Assembly: GCF_002387245.1 (NCBI RefSeq) | Contig: NZ_DGLD01000013.1 | Location: 1-64,000 of the forward strand | Reading direction: 5' to 3' | Length of the DNA: 64,000 nucleotides | Source: Brevundimonas sp. UBA4553 | GTDB taxonomy: Bacteria > Pseudomonadota > Alphaproteobacteria > Caulobacterales > Caulobacteraceae | Part shown: one piece after another, positions 32,373-41,173 of the stretch | How the letters are laid out: each line of letters starts with the position of its first letter | Numbering within the stretch: position 1 is the first letter of the stretch | Program-made: the position numbers and the translations under genes | The notes under the pieces: generated by a model | The model's input: the letters and a program-made list of their open reading frames with translations, nothing else | Databases searched by the model: none | Told to the model about the DNA's origin: nothing

Positions 32373-33254
32373 ATGGACGCCCTGGCCCTTTCGGCGCCGC
32401 GGCGTCTGACGGTTCCCATCGAGAACCGCTGGGGCGGGGGCGAGATGGCGGTTCTCGATTTCGGCGATCCCGCCCGGCCTGTCGACCTGATCTTCGCCCA
32501 CGCCAACGGATTCAACGCCTACACCTACAGGTCCCTGTTACAGCCCCTGTCGGGCGCCCTGCGCATCTGGGCACCGGATCTGAGGGGGCACGGCCGGAGC
32601 CAGTTGCCGGCGCGGCCCGAGGGGCGGCGCAGCTGGCTGGATCATCGCGACGACCTGATCGCCCTGCTCGACGCGGTCGAGGGGCCGCCGGTGGCCCTGG
32701 CGGGTCACTCCATCGGCGGCACCAGCGGCCTCCTGGCGGCGGCGGAGCGGCCGGATCGGGTGTCGCGCCTTCTGCTGCTGGACCCGGTGATCTGGCGCCG
32801 TCCCATGGTTCTGGCGATGAACCTGCCGCTGATCGGCCGGATGTCGCACCGCATCCCCATCGTCGCCAGCACCCTGAAGCGGCGCGCCGTGTTCGACAGC
32901 CGCGAGCAGGCGCTGGCCGCCTATCGCGGACGCGGCGCGTTCAAGGGCTGGTCGGACATGATGCTGGCCGACTACCTGATCGACGGACTGGTCGAGACGG
33001 ATCGGGGGCTGGAATTGACCTGTGCCCCGGCCTGGGAGGCGTCCAACTACGCGGCCCAGGCGCATAATCCCTGGCGCGCCCTGCGCCGGTTCCCTGATGT
33101 CGTCCGTATACTGAAGGCCGAGAGCGGAAGCCTGTGCGCCGTGCCCGCCGGCGCCTCGCCGCATCAGGTGGAGGCGGTGGCGGGGGGCGGACACCTGTTT
33201 CCGATGACCCATCCCGACATCGTGCGCGAGGCCCTGCTGGACGCCGCCGTCTGA
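32373..33254 (+). CDS. Alpha/beta-fold hydrolase
   Basis: A 293-residue soluble hydrolase. The oxyanion segment FAHANGFN (about 48-55), the nucleophile elbow GHSIGG (Ser about residue 113) and GGGHLFPM near the C-terminus with the catalytic His are in the right order. The acidic residue is probably in the DPVIW or ELTCAPAWE region. Substrate unknown. It follows zur closely. Confidence 0.88.
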   Translation: MDALALSAPRRLTVPIENRWGGGEMAVLDFGDPARPVDLIFAHANGFNAYTYRSLLQPLSGALRIWAPDLRGHGRSQLPARPEGRRSWLDHRDDLIALLDAVEGPPVALAGHSIGGTSGLLAAAERPDRVSRLLLLDPVIWRRPMVLAMNLPLIGRMSHRIPIVASTLKRRAVFDSREQALAAYRGRGAFKGWSDMMLADYLIDGLVETDRGLELTCAPAWEASNYAAQAHNPWRALRRFPDVVRILKAESGSLCAVPAGASPHQVEAVAGGGHLFPMTHPDIVREALLDAAV

Positions 33255-33291
33255 GACGCGGGCAGGGTGGTCGTGGTAGGCCTTGGGCGTC

Positions 33292-33777
33292 ATGAGTTCG
33301 CGCGCCGCCAGTGATATGAACCGCATCCTGATGGGCTCGGCCATCGGCGCCGCCATCGGCCTCGTGCTGCTGGCGCTGGGCGTGGCCATTCTCTGGAACG
33401 CGGCGGATCAGCGATTGGCGACCGAAAGTCCGGCAGCGCCGACGTCAGCGGCGCCGGTCGCGGCCGTCGCCGACGATCCGGGGGCCGAGGCCACGGCGTC
33501 GCCCATCCCCTATCCCGCCGTGGCGCCCCCGCCGAAGCCGCGGCCGGCGGCCCCCGAGGTGGAACGGCCCCGTGCGCCGGCGGCATCCGGCTGGCGCTCG
33601 ATCTTTGAAGACGAGGAAAGGGCGGAGACTCGCGCTCCGGCGCCGCCTCCGCCAGCGCGGCCGGAGGCGCCCAGTCGCGCCGCCCCGCCCGCCGCTGCGT
33701 CCCGGCCTGCGCCGAAGTCGGCTCCGGCGCGACGGCCGCCAGAAGCGCAGCGACAGGCCGACAGCCTGTTCTTCTGA
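33292..33777 (+). CDS. Single-span membrane protein with Pro/Ala-rich tail
   Basis: A 161-residue protein with one membrane helix near residues 13-37 (ILMGSAIGAAIGLVLLALGV) and a long tail of low complexity, rich in Ala, Pro, Glu and Arg. The only ordered-looking stretch is SGWRSIFEDEERAE. It looks like an anchored periplasmic or cytoplasmic linker protein. ATG 33292 is used; a Met nine codons later is possible. No function recognised. It converges on the aminotransferase gene. Confidence 0.7.
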   Translation: MSSRAASDMNRILMGSAIGAAIGLVLLALGVAILWNAADQRLATESPAAPTSAAPVAAVADDPGAEATASPIPYPAVAPPPKPRPAAPEVERPRAPAASGWRSIFEDEERAETRAPAPPPPARPEAPSRAAPPAAASRPAPKSAPARRPPEAQRQADSLFF

Positions 33778-33781
33778 CGCT

Positions 33782-34945
33782 TCAGGTCAGGCGGGCGCAG
33801 GCGTGGATCAGCCGCTCCACGTCCTCTTCCGACTGATAGAGGCTGAAGCCGAAACGGATGACGTCGTCGCGGACGTCGGTGACCACGTTCATGTGTTGCA
33901 GGTCGGCCTTCCAGCGCGACGCCTCGTCGGAACGCAGGGCGAGGAAGCGGGCGCGCGGCGCCTCGCCCTCAACGGGGTTGAGGATCTCGGCCTGCGACAG
34001 GGCTCCGGCCTCGCCGTTCAGGATCGCCGCCTGGAAGCGGGATTGAAGGCCGCGCGCATGGGCGGCGACCTCGACGGTGGTCAGTCCCTGTTCGTCCAGC
34101 ATCCGGCGAACGGCGTTGAGGCGATACAGGGCGCTGACGTCGAAGGTGGCGCCCCAGAAGCGGCCGCCGTCGGTGCGGTACTGGACTCCGCCGGGCGGAC
34201 CCTCCAGATGGCCGAACTCGGCGAACCAGCCGGTGATGACCGGGCGGGGGCAGAAGCCGGGCGGGGCATGCAGGAAGCAGGCGCCTTCGCCCGCCATGGC
34301 GTATTTGTAGCCGCCGGCCAGGTAGAAGACCTTGTCCGCCACCGCCGACAGGTCGGTCGGGGTCGCCATGAAGCCGTGATAGCCGTCGATGACCACCCAC
34401 GGCCCCGCCGGGTCGGCCAGGACCGCCAGCTCGGGGATGGCGTCAAAGAGTTGACCTGTGCGGAAGAAGACCTGGCTGACCAGGATCAGGTCATGGCCGC
34501 CCGCCCTGGCCGCCGCGACGAAGCGCTCGGCGAAGCTGGCGAAGGGTTGCAAAGGCACCCGCGTCACGACGGCCTCGCCCGCCTCCTCCCAGCGCTCGGA
34601 CTGGCGACGGAAGGAGTGGAACTCGCCGTCGGTGGACAGGATGCGCACCGGCTTCTTCTCGACGCCCGAAACCAGGCGGATCAGCAGGTCGTGGGTGTTG
34701 GAGGTGAAGATCAGGCTGTCCGGCGAAGGCAGGTTCAGCTCCTTCGCCACGTGCTTCTGGGCCTCAGGAATGACCTCGCCGAAGACCAGATCCCATTTGC
34801 GGTCGGCGAAGCGATTGGCCTCGGCCCAGGCCTGGACCTGGGCGTCGAAGCTGGCGTCGGGCCACAGGTGGTGGCTGTGGGCGGCGAAATGCAGCCGCTC
34901 AGGATCGAGACCTAGGGCGCGCGAGAAGAGGGGCTTGTAGCTCAT
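33782..34945 (-). CDS. PLP-dependent class V aminotransferase, kynureninase-like
   Basis: A 387-residue PLP enzyme. The start LHFAAHSHHLWPDASFDAQ, the phosphate-binding FTSNTHDLLIRL, Asp in VVIDGYHGFMA and the Schiff-base lysine in YLAGGYKYAMAGEG are all in place. The closest family I recognise is the kynureninase/cysteine desulfurase-like class V group, but I cannot name a substrate. No tryptophan degradation genes are nearby. Confidence 0.82.
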   Translation of the reverse strand: MSYKPLFSRALGLDPERLHFAAHSHHLWPDASFDAQVQAWAEANRFADRKWDLVFGEVIPEAQKHVAKELNLPSPDSLIFTSNTHDLLIRLVSGVEKKPVRILSTDGEFHSFRRQSERWEEAGEAVVTRVPLQPFASFAERFVAAARAGGHDLILVSQVFFRTGQLFDAIPELAVLADPAGPWVVIDGYHGFMATPTDLSAVADKVFYLAGGYKYAMAGEGACFLHAPPGFCPRPVITGWFAEFGHLEGPPGGVQYRTDGGRFWGATFDVSALYRLNAVRRMLDEQGLTTVEVAAHARGLQSRFQAAILNGEAGALSQAEILNPVEGEAPRARFLALRSDEASRWKADLQHMNVVTDVRDDVIRFGFSLYQSEEDVERLIHACARLT

Positions 34946-35000
34946 GGCGACAGGCTAGCTCGCCACTAAGGCGGCGTCACGCGCTCCGCCTCAACACCGC

Positions 35001-35037
35001 CCAAAGAAAAAGGCGGCCCTGCAAAGCGAGGCCGCCT
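35001..35037 (-). terminator. Intrinsic terminator of secA
   Basis: AGGCGGCC (35011-35018) pairs with GGCCGCCT (35030-35037). On the minus strand the stem is followed by TTTTTCTTTG. It lies about 70 bases after the secA stop. Confidence 0.8.
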
Positions 35038-35108
35038 CTCTCAACTCAGTGTTTGGCGCTCAAGCCGCGAGCGACCGCGTCGCGAGCGTAGCGCCGCGCG
35101 GCAGCGCC

Positions 35109-37961
35109 TTAGATGAGACTACCGTGGCAGTGCTTGAACTTGCGGCCCGAGTGACAGGGGCAGTCGGCGTTGCGGCTGGTGCGTTCCCAGCCGACGGGCA
35201 GGGCCTCGACCGGCAGCTTGGAGCGGTCGTCGCCGGTCAGCATGCCTTCCGGGTTCTGGGCCATCGGATTAGCCATCTCGTTCTCGCCGGTGCCGGGGTT
35301 CAGGTGGATTTCCTGGAACTCGGGCAGTTCCATCGCCGGCGGCGCCTCGAAGCGGAACTCGACGGTCATCAGCCAGCGGGTGACGTTGTGGCGCAGGTCG
35401 TGCAGCAGCGTCTCGAACAGGTTGAAGGCTTCGGTCTTGTATTCGTTCAGCGGGTCGCGCTGGCCGTAGCCGCGCAGTCCGATGACGCCGCGCAGGTGGT
35501 CCAGATGGACCAGGTGCTCGCGCCACTGCATGTCGATCATCTGCAGCATGAACTGCTTTTCCAGACCGCGGGTCTGGTCGGCGCCGATCTGCTCCAGACG
35601 CTCGGCGGCGCGGGCGTCGGCGGCGGCGTTGATGCGCTCCTCGATCTCTTCGTTCGAGACGCCTTCCTCGGCGGCCCACTCGCGCAGGGGCAGCTCAAGG
35701 CCCAGGGTCGAGCGGACCTTCTCGTCCAGACCGTCCATGTCCCACTGCTCGGCGTAGGCCTTGGGCGGCATGTAGCGTTCGACCAGGTCGGACACGACGT
35801 CGAGACGGAAGTCGGTGACCAGTTCCGACAGGTCGGTGGAGTCCATGAACTCCTGACGCTGTTCGAACACGGCCTTGCGCTGGTCGTTCACGACGTCGTC
35901 GTACTTCAGCACGTTCTTGCGCATGTCGTAGTTGCGGGCTTCGACGCGCTTCTGGGCGGTTTCCACGGCGCGGTTCAGCCAGGGGTGGCTGATGGCCTCG
36001 CCTTCGGCGACGCCGAAGCTGCGCATGATCGAATCCAGGCGATCGCCGGCGAAGATGCGCAGCAGGTCGTCTTCGCAGGACAGGTAGAATTTCGAGGTGC
36101 CGGGGTCGCCCTGACGACCGGTGCGGCCGCGCAGCTGGTTGTCGATGCGGCGGCTTTCATGACGCTCGGTGCCCAGCACGAACAGACCGCCGGCGGCCAG
36201 CGCCGTCTCGCGGTGCACGGCGATCTCGGCCTTGTACTCGGCTTCCACCTCGGCGAGCATTTCAGGCGTGACCGCCACGGCCATGTTGCGCTGCTCCTGG
36301 GTCCAGCGCTGCAGGCGCATCTCCAGGTTGCCGCCCAGCTGAATGTCGGTGCCGCGACCGGCCATGTTGGTGGCGATGGTCACCGCGCCGGGCAGGCCGG
36401 CGTCGGCGACGATATAGGCTTCCTGCTCGTGCTGACGCGCGTTCAGGACGTTGTGCGGGATGCCGTGGCCGGTGGCGTAGACGATGTCATAGGCGTCGTC
36501 GCCGACCTTCTGGGCCTCCTTCTCGCGACCGGCGTATTCGGCCTTGAGGGTGCGGCCGGTCTCGACCTTGTACGCATAGTTCTTCAGGACGTCCGACAGC
36601 TCTTCGGACTTTTCGATCGAGACGGTGCCGACCAGGATGGGCTGACCCTTGACGTGGCACTCGGCGATCTGGGCGGCGATGGCCGCGTTCTTTTCCTTGA
36701 AGGTGCGATAGACCTCGTCGTCGTAATCCTTGCGCTGGATCGGACGGTTGGTCGGAACCTCGAGGACGTCCATCTTGTAGATGTCGAGGAATTCCTGGGC
36801 CTCGGTGGCGGCCGTGCCGGTCATGCCGGACAGCTTTTCATAGAGGCGGAAGTAGTTCTGGATGGTGACCGAGGCCAGGGTCTGGTTCTCGGGCATGATC
36901 TTGACGTCTTCCTTGGCCTCGATGGCCTGGTGAAGACCTTCGGACAGGCGACGGCCCGTCATCATGCGGCCGGTGTATTCGTCGATCAGGACGATCTCGC
37001 CCGCCTTGATGATGTAGTCCTTGTCGCGCGTGTACAGGGTGTTGGCGCGCAGGGCCTGGTTGACGTGGTGGACCAGGCTGACGTTGGCCGGATCATACAG
37101 GTCGGTGGTGTCCTCGGCGAAGTGGCCGCCGGCTTCCAGCATCTCCTCGATGCGTTCCGAGCCCAGCTCGGTCAGCAGGGCCTGACGCTGCTTCTCGTCC
37201 AGATCATAGGTGGCCTTGTCCTTGACCAGCTCCTTCACGATCGTGTCGACGATCTTGTAGAGGTCCGAGCGGTCCTCGGTCGGGCCCGAGATGATCAGGG
37301 GCGTGCGCGCCTCGTCGATCAGGATGGAGTCGACTTCATCGACGATGGCGAAATGGTGGGTCCGCTGCACCATCTCGCGGCGGTCGTAGACCAGGTTGTC
37401 GCGCAGGTAGTCGAAGCCGAATTCGTTGTTGGTGCCGTAGGTGATGTCAGCGTTGTAGGCCGCCTGGCGCTGACCCTGCGACAGGCCGTTGACGATGACC
37501 CCGACTTCCAGGCCGAGGAAGCGATAGACCTTGCCCATCGTCTCGGCGTCGCGGCGCGCCAGGTAGTCGTTGACGGTGATGACGTGGACGCCCTTGCCCG
37601 CCAGGGCGTTCAGATAGACCGGGGCCACGGCCACCAGGGTCTTGCCTTCGCCGGTCCGCATTTCGGCGATGCCGCCTTCGTGCAGGATCATGCCGCCGGC
37701 CAGCTGAACATCATACTGGCGCTGACCCAGGACCCGCTTGGAGGCCTCGCGCACCACGGCGAAGGCTTCGCTCTGGATCTTGTCCAGGCTGTCGCCGGCC
37801 TCGATGCGATCCTTGAAGGTCTGCGTCATCATGCGCAGCTCGTCGTCCGAGAAGGCCTCGAACCGGGCTTCCAGGGCGTTGATCTTTTGCGCCTGGGCCT
37901 GGAAGGCCTTGACCTTGCGGTCGTTGGAGGAGCCGAGGATTTTCTTGGCGAAGCCGAGCAT
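35109..37961 (-). CDS. secA: Protein translocase ATPase SecA
   Basis: A 950-residue motor that pushes preproteins through SecYEG. Walker A is MRTGEGKT, the DEAD-like motif is VDEVDSILIDEAR, and the second motor domain carries NMAGRGTDIQLGG and GRTGRQGDPG. The C-terminal zinc-binding SEC-C motif CPCHSGRKFKHCHG is intact, so SecB binding is likely. A good promoter (38124-38152) and terminator frame it as a single-gene unit. Confidence 0.98.
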   Translation of the reverse strand: MLGFAKKILGSSNDRKVKAFQAQAQKINALEARFEAFSDDELRMMTQTFKDRIEAGDSLDKIQSEAFAVVREASKRVLGQRQYDVQLAGGMILHEGGIAEMRTGEGKTLVAVAPVYLNALAGKGVHVITVNDYLARRDAETMGKVYRFLGLEVGVIVNGLSQGQRQAAYNADITYGTNNEFGFDYLRDNLVYDRREMVQRTHHFAIVDEVDSILIDEARTPLIISGPTEDRSDLYKIVDTIVKELVKDKATYDLDEKQRQALLTELGSERIEEMLEAGGHFAEDTTDLYDPANVSLVHHVNQALRANTLYTRDKDYIIKAGEIVLIDEYTGRMMTGRRLSEGLHQAIEAKEDVKIMPENQTLASVTIQNYFRLYEKLSGMTGTAATEAQEFLDIYKMDVLEVPTNRPIQRKDYDDEVYRTFKEKNAAIAAQIAECHVKGQPILVGTVSIEKSEELSDVLKNYAYKVETGRTLKAEYAGREKEAQKVGDDAYDIVYATGHGIPHNVLNARQHEQEAYIVADAGLPGAVTIATNMAGRGTDIQLGGNLEMRLQRWTQEQRNMAVAVTPEMLAEVEAEYKAEIAVHRETALAAGGLFVLGTERHESRRIDNQLRGRTGRQGDPGTSKFYLSCEDDLLRIFAGDRLDSIMRSFGVAEGEAISHPWLNRAVETAQKRVEARNYDMRKNVLKYDDVVNDQRKAVFEQRQEFMDSTDLSELVTDFRLDVVSDLVERYMPPKAYAEQWDMDGLDEKVRSTLGLELPLREWAAEEGVSNEEIEERINAAADARAAERLEQIGADQTRGLEKQFMLQMIDMQWREHLVHLDHLRGVIGLRGYGQRDPLNEYKTEAFNLFETLLHDLRHNVTRWLMTVEFRFEAPPAMELPEFQEIHLNPGTGENEMANPMAQNPEGMLTGDDRSKLPVEALPVGWERTSRNADCPCHSGRKFKHCHGSLI

Positions 37962-38123
37962 GGGCGATCCGGTAAAGGCGGTCGAGCGGCTGAAGGCTCT
38001 GAAACAGGGAGCGTCGCGATCGCGGAGCCCAGGATCGACGCCGGTCCCGGCGACCCTCGAAATACGAGGCGTGCGCAGGGGCCGCGCAGACGATCGAAAA
38101 CCCCTCGACTTGGGCGCAGCCGG

Positions 38124-38152
38124 GACTTAAGCACCGCCCTAACCCCTGTCAA
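38124..38152 (-). promoter_or_regulatory. Housekeeping promoter of secA
   Basis: On the minus strand TTGACA (38152-38147), 17 bases, TAAGTC (38129-38124), within a GCTTAAGTC context. The -35 is perfect. The leader would be about 155 bases. Confidence 0.6.
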
Positions 38153-38237
38153 CGCGAGGGGCTTTCGAGGGCCTGGCGCCGCAGGCCCTTCGGTTCCTGA
38201 TTTTCGTCCCCCTGTCGCCTTTTGGCCGGAGCGCCCG

Positions 38238-39179
38238 ATGCGTCATTCGCGCCCCTCCTTCCGAGCATTGCGGCCCGTGCTGGCGGCGGTCCTGCTGGCC
38301 GTGACGCTGACGGGCGCCTGTAGTCGCGGAGACGCGGAAACCCCGCCGGAAAAGGGCGATCTGGTGGTGGCGCGGGTGCTGGACCGCTCGGTCTGGGCGT
38401 CCGACGTGCGCCGGGAAGCCGTCGCCCAGGGTCTGGTCGGCGAGGGCGAACCCCTGGACGTCAAGTCCGAGCTGTTCCGCCGGGTGCTGGACGAGGTGGT
38501 CGATCAGAAACTTCTGGCGGCCGAGGCGCGTCGTCGCGGTCTGGACAAGAACGCCGCCGCCCAGCGCCGGCTGGAGGCGGTGCACGAACGCATCCTCGGC
38601 GACATGCTGGTGGAATCCGTCGTCAGCGGCGCGGTTTCGGACCAGGCGGTCGAACGGCTCTATCAGGAGCAACAGCGCCGGGCCCAGACGACCGAGGAGA
38701 TCCGGGTCCGTCTGATCCTGTCGCACACGAAAGAACAGGCCGACGCCGTGGTCGGGGTTCTGGGCCAGGGCGCCGCCTTCGAGGCTGTGGCCGCCCAGCG
38801 CTCGATCGACGACGCCACCCGCTATTCCGGCGGCGACCTGGGCTATTCGACGCTGGACGTCCTGCCCGACGCCTACGCCGCCGCCGTGCGCGGCCAGGCG
38901 CCGGGCGTGGTGGTCGGGCCCGTCCAGGGCGCAGGCGGCTGGGCCGTGCTGCGCATCGAGGATCGCCGCCTGGAAACGCCCCCGACCCTGGATCAGGCCC
39001 GCCCCCTGATCGTCCGCTATCTGACCTATGAGGGCGTACGCCAGCTGCTGGAGCAGTTGCGCGGCAAGGCTCAGGTCGAGGTCTTCCTCAATCCCGCCAA
39101 ACCGGCGGCGCAAGGCTCAACCAAGTCAGCGCCCGCCGCACCTGCCGCCGCCCCTCCCGCCGGAACCGTCGCCTCATGA
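38238..39179 (+). CDS. PpiC-type peptidyl-prolyl isomerase, probable lipoprotein
   Basis: A 313-residue periplasmic parvulin-like foldase. The N-terminus is a signal (ALRPVLAAVLLAVTLTGAC) ending in a Cys at about 29 that may be lipidated, although TGAC is a weak lipobox. A SurA-like helical part follows (about 60-140), then the parvulin domain (about 150-245) with RLILSHTKEQADAV, GGDLGYSTL and GPVQGAGGWAVLRI. The tail is Ala/Pro-rich. It is divergent from secA and its stop overlaps the argJ start by 4 bases. It probably helps fold secreted proteins. Confidence 0.88.
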   Translation: MRHSRPSFRALRPVLAAVLLAVTLTGACSRGDAETPPEKGDLVVARVLDRSVWASDVRREAVAQGLVGEGEPLDVKSELFRRVLDEVVDQKLLAAEARRRGLDKNAAAQRRLEAVHERILGDMLVESVVSGAVSDQAVERLYQEQQRRAQTTEEIRVRLILSHTKEQADAVVGVLGQGAAFEAVAAQRSIDDATRYSGGDLGYSTLDVLPDAYAAAVRGQAPGVVVGPVQGAGGWAVLRIEDRRLETPPTLDQARPLIVRYLTYEGVRQLLEQLRGKAQVEVFLNPAKPAAQGSTKSAPAAPAAAPPAGTVAS

Positions 39180-40552
39180 ACCGTCCGCCCGTCAAATCCG
39201 GCTCGACCGGCCAGATGATCGAAACCGCCATCGAAAAGGCCCTGGACCCGCTGGCCTCGGCCCTGAAGCGCGCCACCCAACCGGCCGCCAAGCCGGCCTC
39301 GCCGGGCAAGCCGGGGCTGATGGTCTCGCCGCTGGCCGTGCCCTTCCCGACTATTCCGCCCATCGGCGGGGTCGAGATCGCCACCGCACGCGCCGGCTTC
39401 TACAAGCATGAGCGCGACGATCTGGTGGTCTTCCACTTCCCGGAGGGCGCGTCCTGCGCGGGGGTCTTCACCCGGCACAAGGTGGGCTCGGCGCCTGTCG
39501 ACTGGTGCAAGCGCCACCTGGACGCCGACAAGGGCGGCGAGGGGGTCAAGGCCCTGGTCGTCAACGCCGGCTGCGCCAACGCCTTCACCGGCAAGGCCGG
39601 AGCCGACGCCGCCCGCCGCACGGCCTCGGAAACAGCCAAGCGCTTCGACTGCCGCCAGCGCGACGTCATGCTGGCCTCGACCGGCGTCATCGGCGTGGTG
39701 CTGGACGAGACCAAGATCACCGCCCGCCTGCCCGACATCAAGGCCGGGCTGAAGGCCGACGCCTGGGCTCGGGCCGGTCTGGGCATCATGACCACCGACA
39801 CCTTCCCCAAGGGCTCCTACGCCGAGTGCGAGATCGAGGGCGTCAAGGTGAAGATCGCCGGCGTCGCCAAGGGCTCGGGCATGATCGCGCCCGACATGGC
39901 CACCATGCTGGGCTTCATCGTCACCGACGCCGACATCGCCCCGCCGGTCCTGAAGGCCCTGCTGAACCTGCATGTGCGCACCACCTTCAACTCGGTGACC
40001 GTGGACGGCGACACCTCGACCAATGACACGGCCCTGCTGTTCGCGACCGGGGCCTCGGGCGCGCCGCGCATCGGCCGGGTCGGCGATCGCCGGCTTAAGG
40101 ACTTCTCGGCGGCGCTGGACAAGGTCATGCTCGATCTGGCCCACCAGCTGGTCAAGGACGGCGAGGGCGCGACCAAGTTCGTCCGCATCACCGTGGACGG
40201 GGCGGCCAGCCCCGCCTCGGCGCGCAAGCTGGCCAAGTCGATCGCCGACAGCCCCCTGGTCAAGACCGCCATCGCCGGCGAGGACGCCAACTGGGGCCGC
40301 ATTGTCATGGCCGTGGGCAAGACCGAGGAGGCCGTGGATCGCGACCGTCTGGCCATCCACTTCGGTCCCCATGTCGCCGCCGTCGACGGCGCGCCCTCGC
40401 CGACCTACGACGAGGCGAAGATGAGCGCCTATATGAAGAACGCAGAGATCGACATCACCGTCCACGTCGGCTCGGGCCGGGCCTCGGCCACCGTCTGGAC
40501 CTGCGATCTGACCAAGCGCTACATCGAGATCAACGGGGATTATCGCTCGTGA
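39176..40552 (+). CDS. argJ: Bifunctional glutamate N-acetyltransferase/N-acetylglutamate synthase ArgJ
   Basis: Arginine biosynthesis enzyme that moves acetyl from N-acetylornithine to glutamate. It self-cleaves before Thr in the motif KGSGMIAPDMATMLGF, clearly present, giving alpha and beta chains. The product is 458 residues; most ArgJ proteins are about 405, so about 45 residues at the N-terminus (charged and helical, ending near PGKPGLM) are extra. The overlapping start with the PpiC gene supports the long form, but Met49 is an alternative. mutT follows with overlap. Confidence 0.96.
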   Translation: MNRPPVKSGSTGQMIETAIEKALDPLASALKRATQPAAKPASPGKPGLMVSPLAVPFPTIPPIGGVEIATARAGFYKHERDDLVVFHFPEGASCAGVFTRHKVGSAPVDWCKRHLDADKGGEGVKALVVNAGCANAFTGKAGADAARRTASETAKRFDCRQRDVMLASTGVIGVVLDETKITARLPDIKAGLKADAWARAGLGIMTTDTFPKGSYAECEIEGVKVKIAGVAKGSGMIAPDMATMLGFIVTDADIAPPVLKALLNLHVRTTFNSVTVDGDTSTNDTALLFATGASGAPRIGRVGDRRLKDFSAALDKVMLDLAHQLVKDGEGATKFVRITVDGAASPASARKLAKSIADSPLVKTAIAGEDANWGRIVMAVGKTEEAVDRDRLAIHFGPHVAAVDGAPSPTYDEAKMSAYMKNAEIDITVHVGSGRASATVWTCDLTKRYIEINGDYRS

Positions 40553-40971
40553 GCGAGGCTGCAGTCGGCGCCGTTCCCACCGTTCTCGTCGTCGCCGTCG
40601 CCCTGATCGACGCGGACGGCCGCGTCCTGATCGCCAAGCGGCCCGAGGGCAAGCAACTGGCCGGCCTGTGGGAGTTCCCCGGCGGCAAGGTCGAGCCGGG
40701 CGAGCGGCCCGAACGGGCCCTGATCCGCGAACTGAACGAAGAACTGGGCATCGACGTGAACGAGGCCTGCCTGGCCCCGTTCGTGTTTACCAGTCACGCT
40801 TACGATTCCTTTCACCTCTTGATGCCACTGTATCTGTGCCGACGCTGGTCCGGCGTGGTCACCTCGCGTGAACACGCGGGTCTGGCCTGGGTGAAGCCGA
40901 ACAAGCTTTCGGACTATCCCATGCCGCCGGCTGACGAACCCTTGGTCGCCTGGTTGCGCGACCTGCTCTGA
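40549..40971 (+). CDS. mutT: NUDIX hydrolase, MutT-type 8-oxo-dGTP diphosphatase
   Basis: A 140-residue NUDIX enzyme. The box G-x5-E-x7-REUxEExGU is complete: GGKVEPGE, then RELNEELGI. The following HAYDSFHLLMPLYLCRRW and the C-terminal LAWVKPNKLSDYPMPPAD match MutT, which removes 8-oxo-dGTP from the nucleotide pool. The start is GTG and overlaps the argJ stop. MutM at the left end of the window repairs the same lesion in DNA. Confidence 0.92.
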   Translation: MSEAAVGAVPTVLVVAVALIDADGRVLIAKRPEGKQLAGLWEFPGGKVEPGERPERALIRELNEELGIDVNEACLAPFVFTSHAYDSFHLLMPLYLCRRWSGVVTSREHAGLAWVKPNKLSDYPMPPADEPLVAWLRDLL

Positions 40972-40996
40972 TCAGCCGCCGCGGGAGGGGGCCTGG

Positions 40997-41173
40997 ATGC
41001 GACGTTTCATCGGCCGGTTCCTGCGCGACGACAGCGGCGCCACCGCCATCGAGTATGGCCTGATCTGCGCCCTGATCTTTCTGGTCATCATCGGCTCGAT
41101 GCGTCTGGCGGGCGAGAAGGCCGCGGGCGTGTTCAACGCCGCCCTGACCGCCCTGACCCAGGCGGTCAGCTAG
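40997..41173 (+). CDS. Flp/Fap-type IVb pilin, isolated copy
   Basis: A 58-residue pilin subunit. MRRFIGRFLRDDSGATAIEYGLI is the class signature: a short basic leader, a GATAIEYGLI core with the invariant Glu5-Tyr pair, and one hydrophobic helix (LICALIFLVIIGSM). Prepilin peptidase would cut after Gly in DDSG. GGGAGGGGG lies 5 bases before ATG. No tad/cpa assembly genes are in the window, so it must use a system coded elsewhere, or serve another role. Its last 8 bases overlap the convergent methyltransferase gene. Confidence 0.9.
   Translation: MRRFIGRFLRDDSGATAIEYGLICALIFLVIIGSMRLAGEKAAGVFNAALTALTQAVS

Noticed and set aside
35049..38237. A frame of over 1,000 codons on the + strand opposite secA, in frame with the PpiC gene
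   Set aside because: It is an antisense shadow of a high-G+C gene: it has no ribosome site or recognisable domain before the PpiC signal peptide at 38238.
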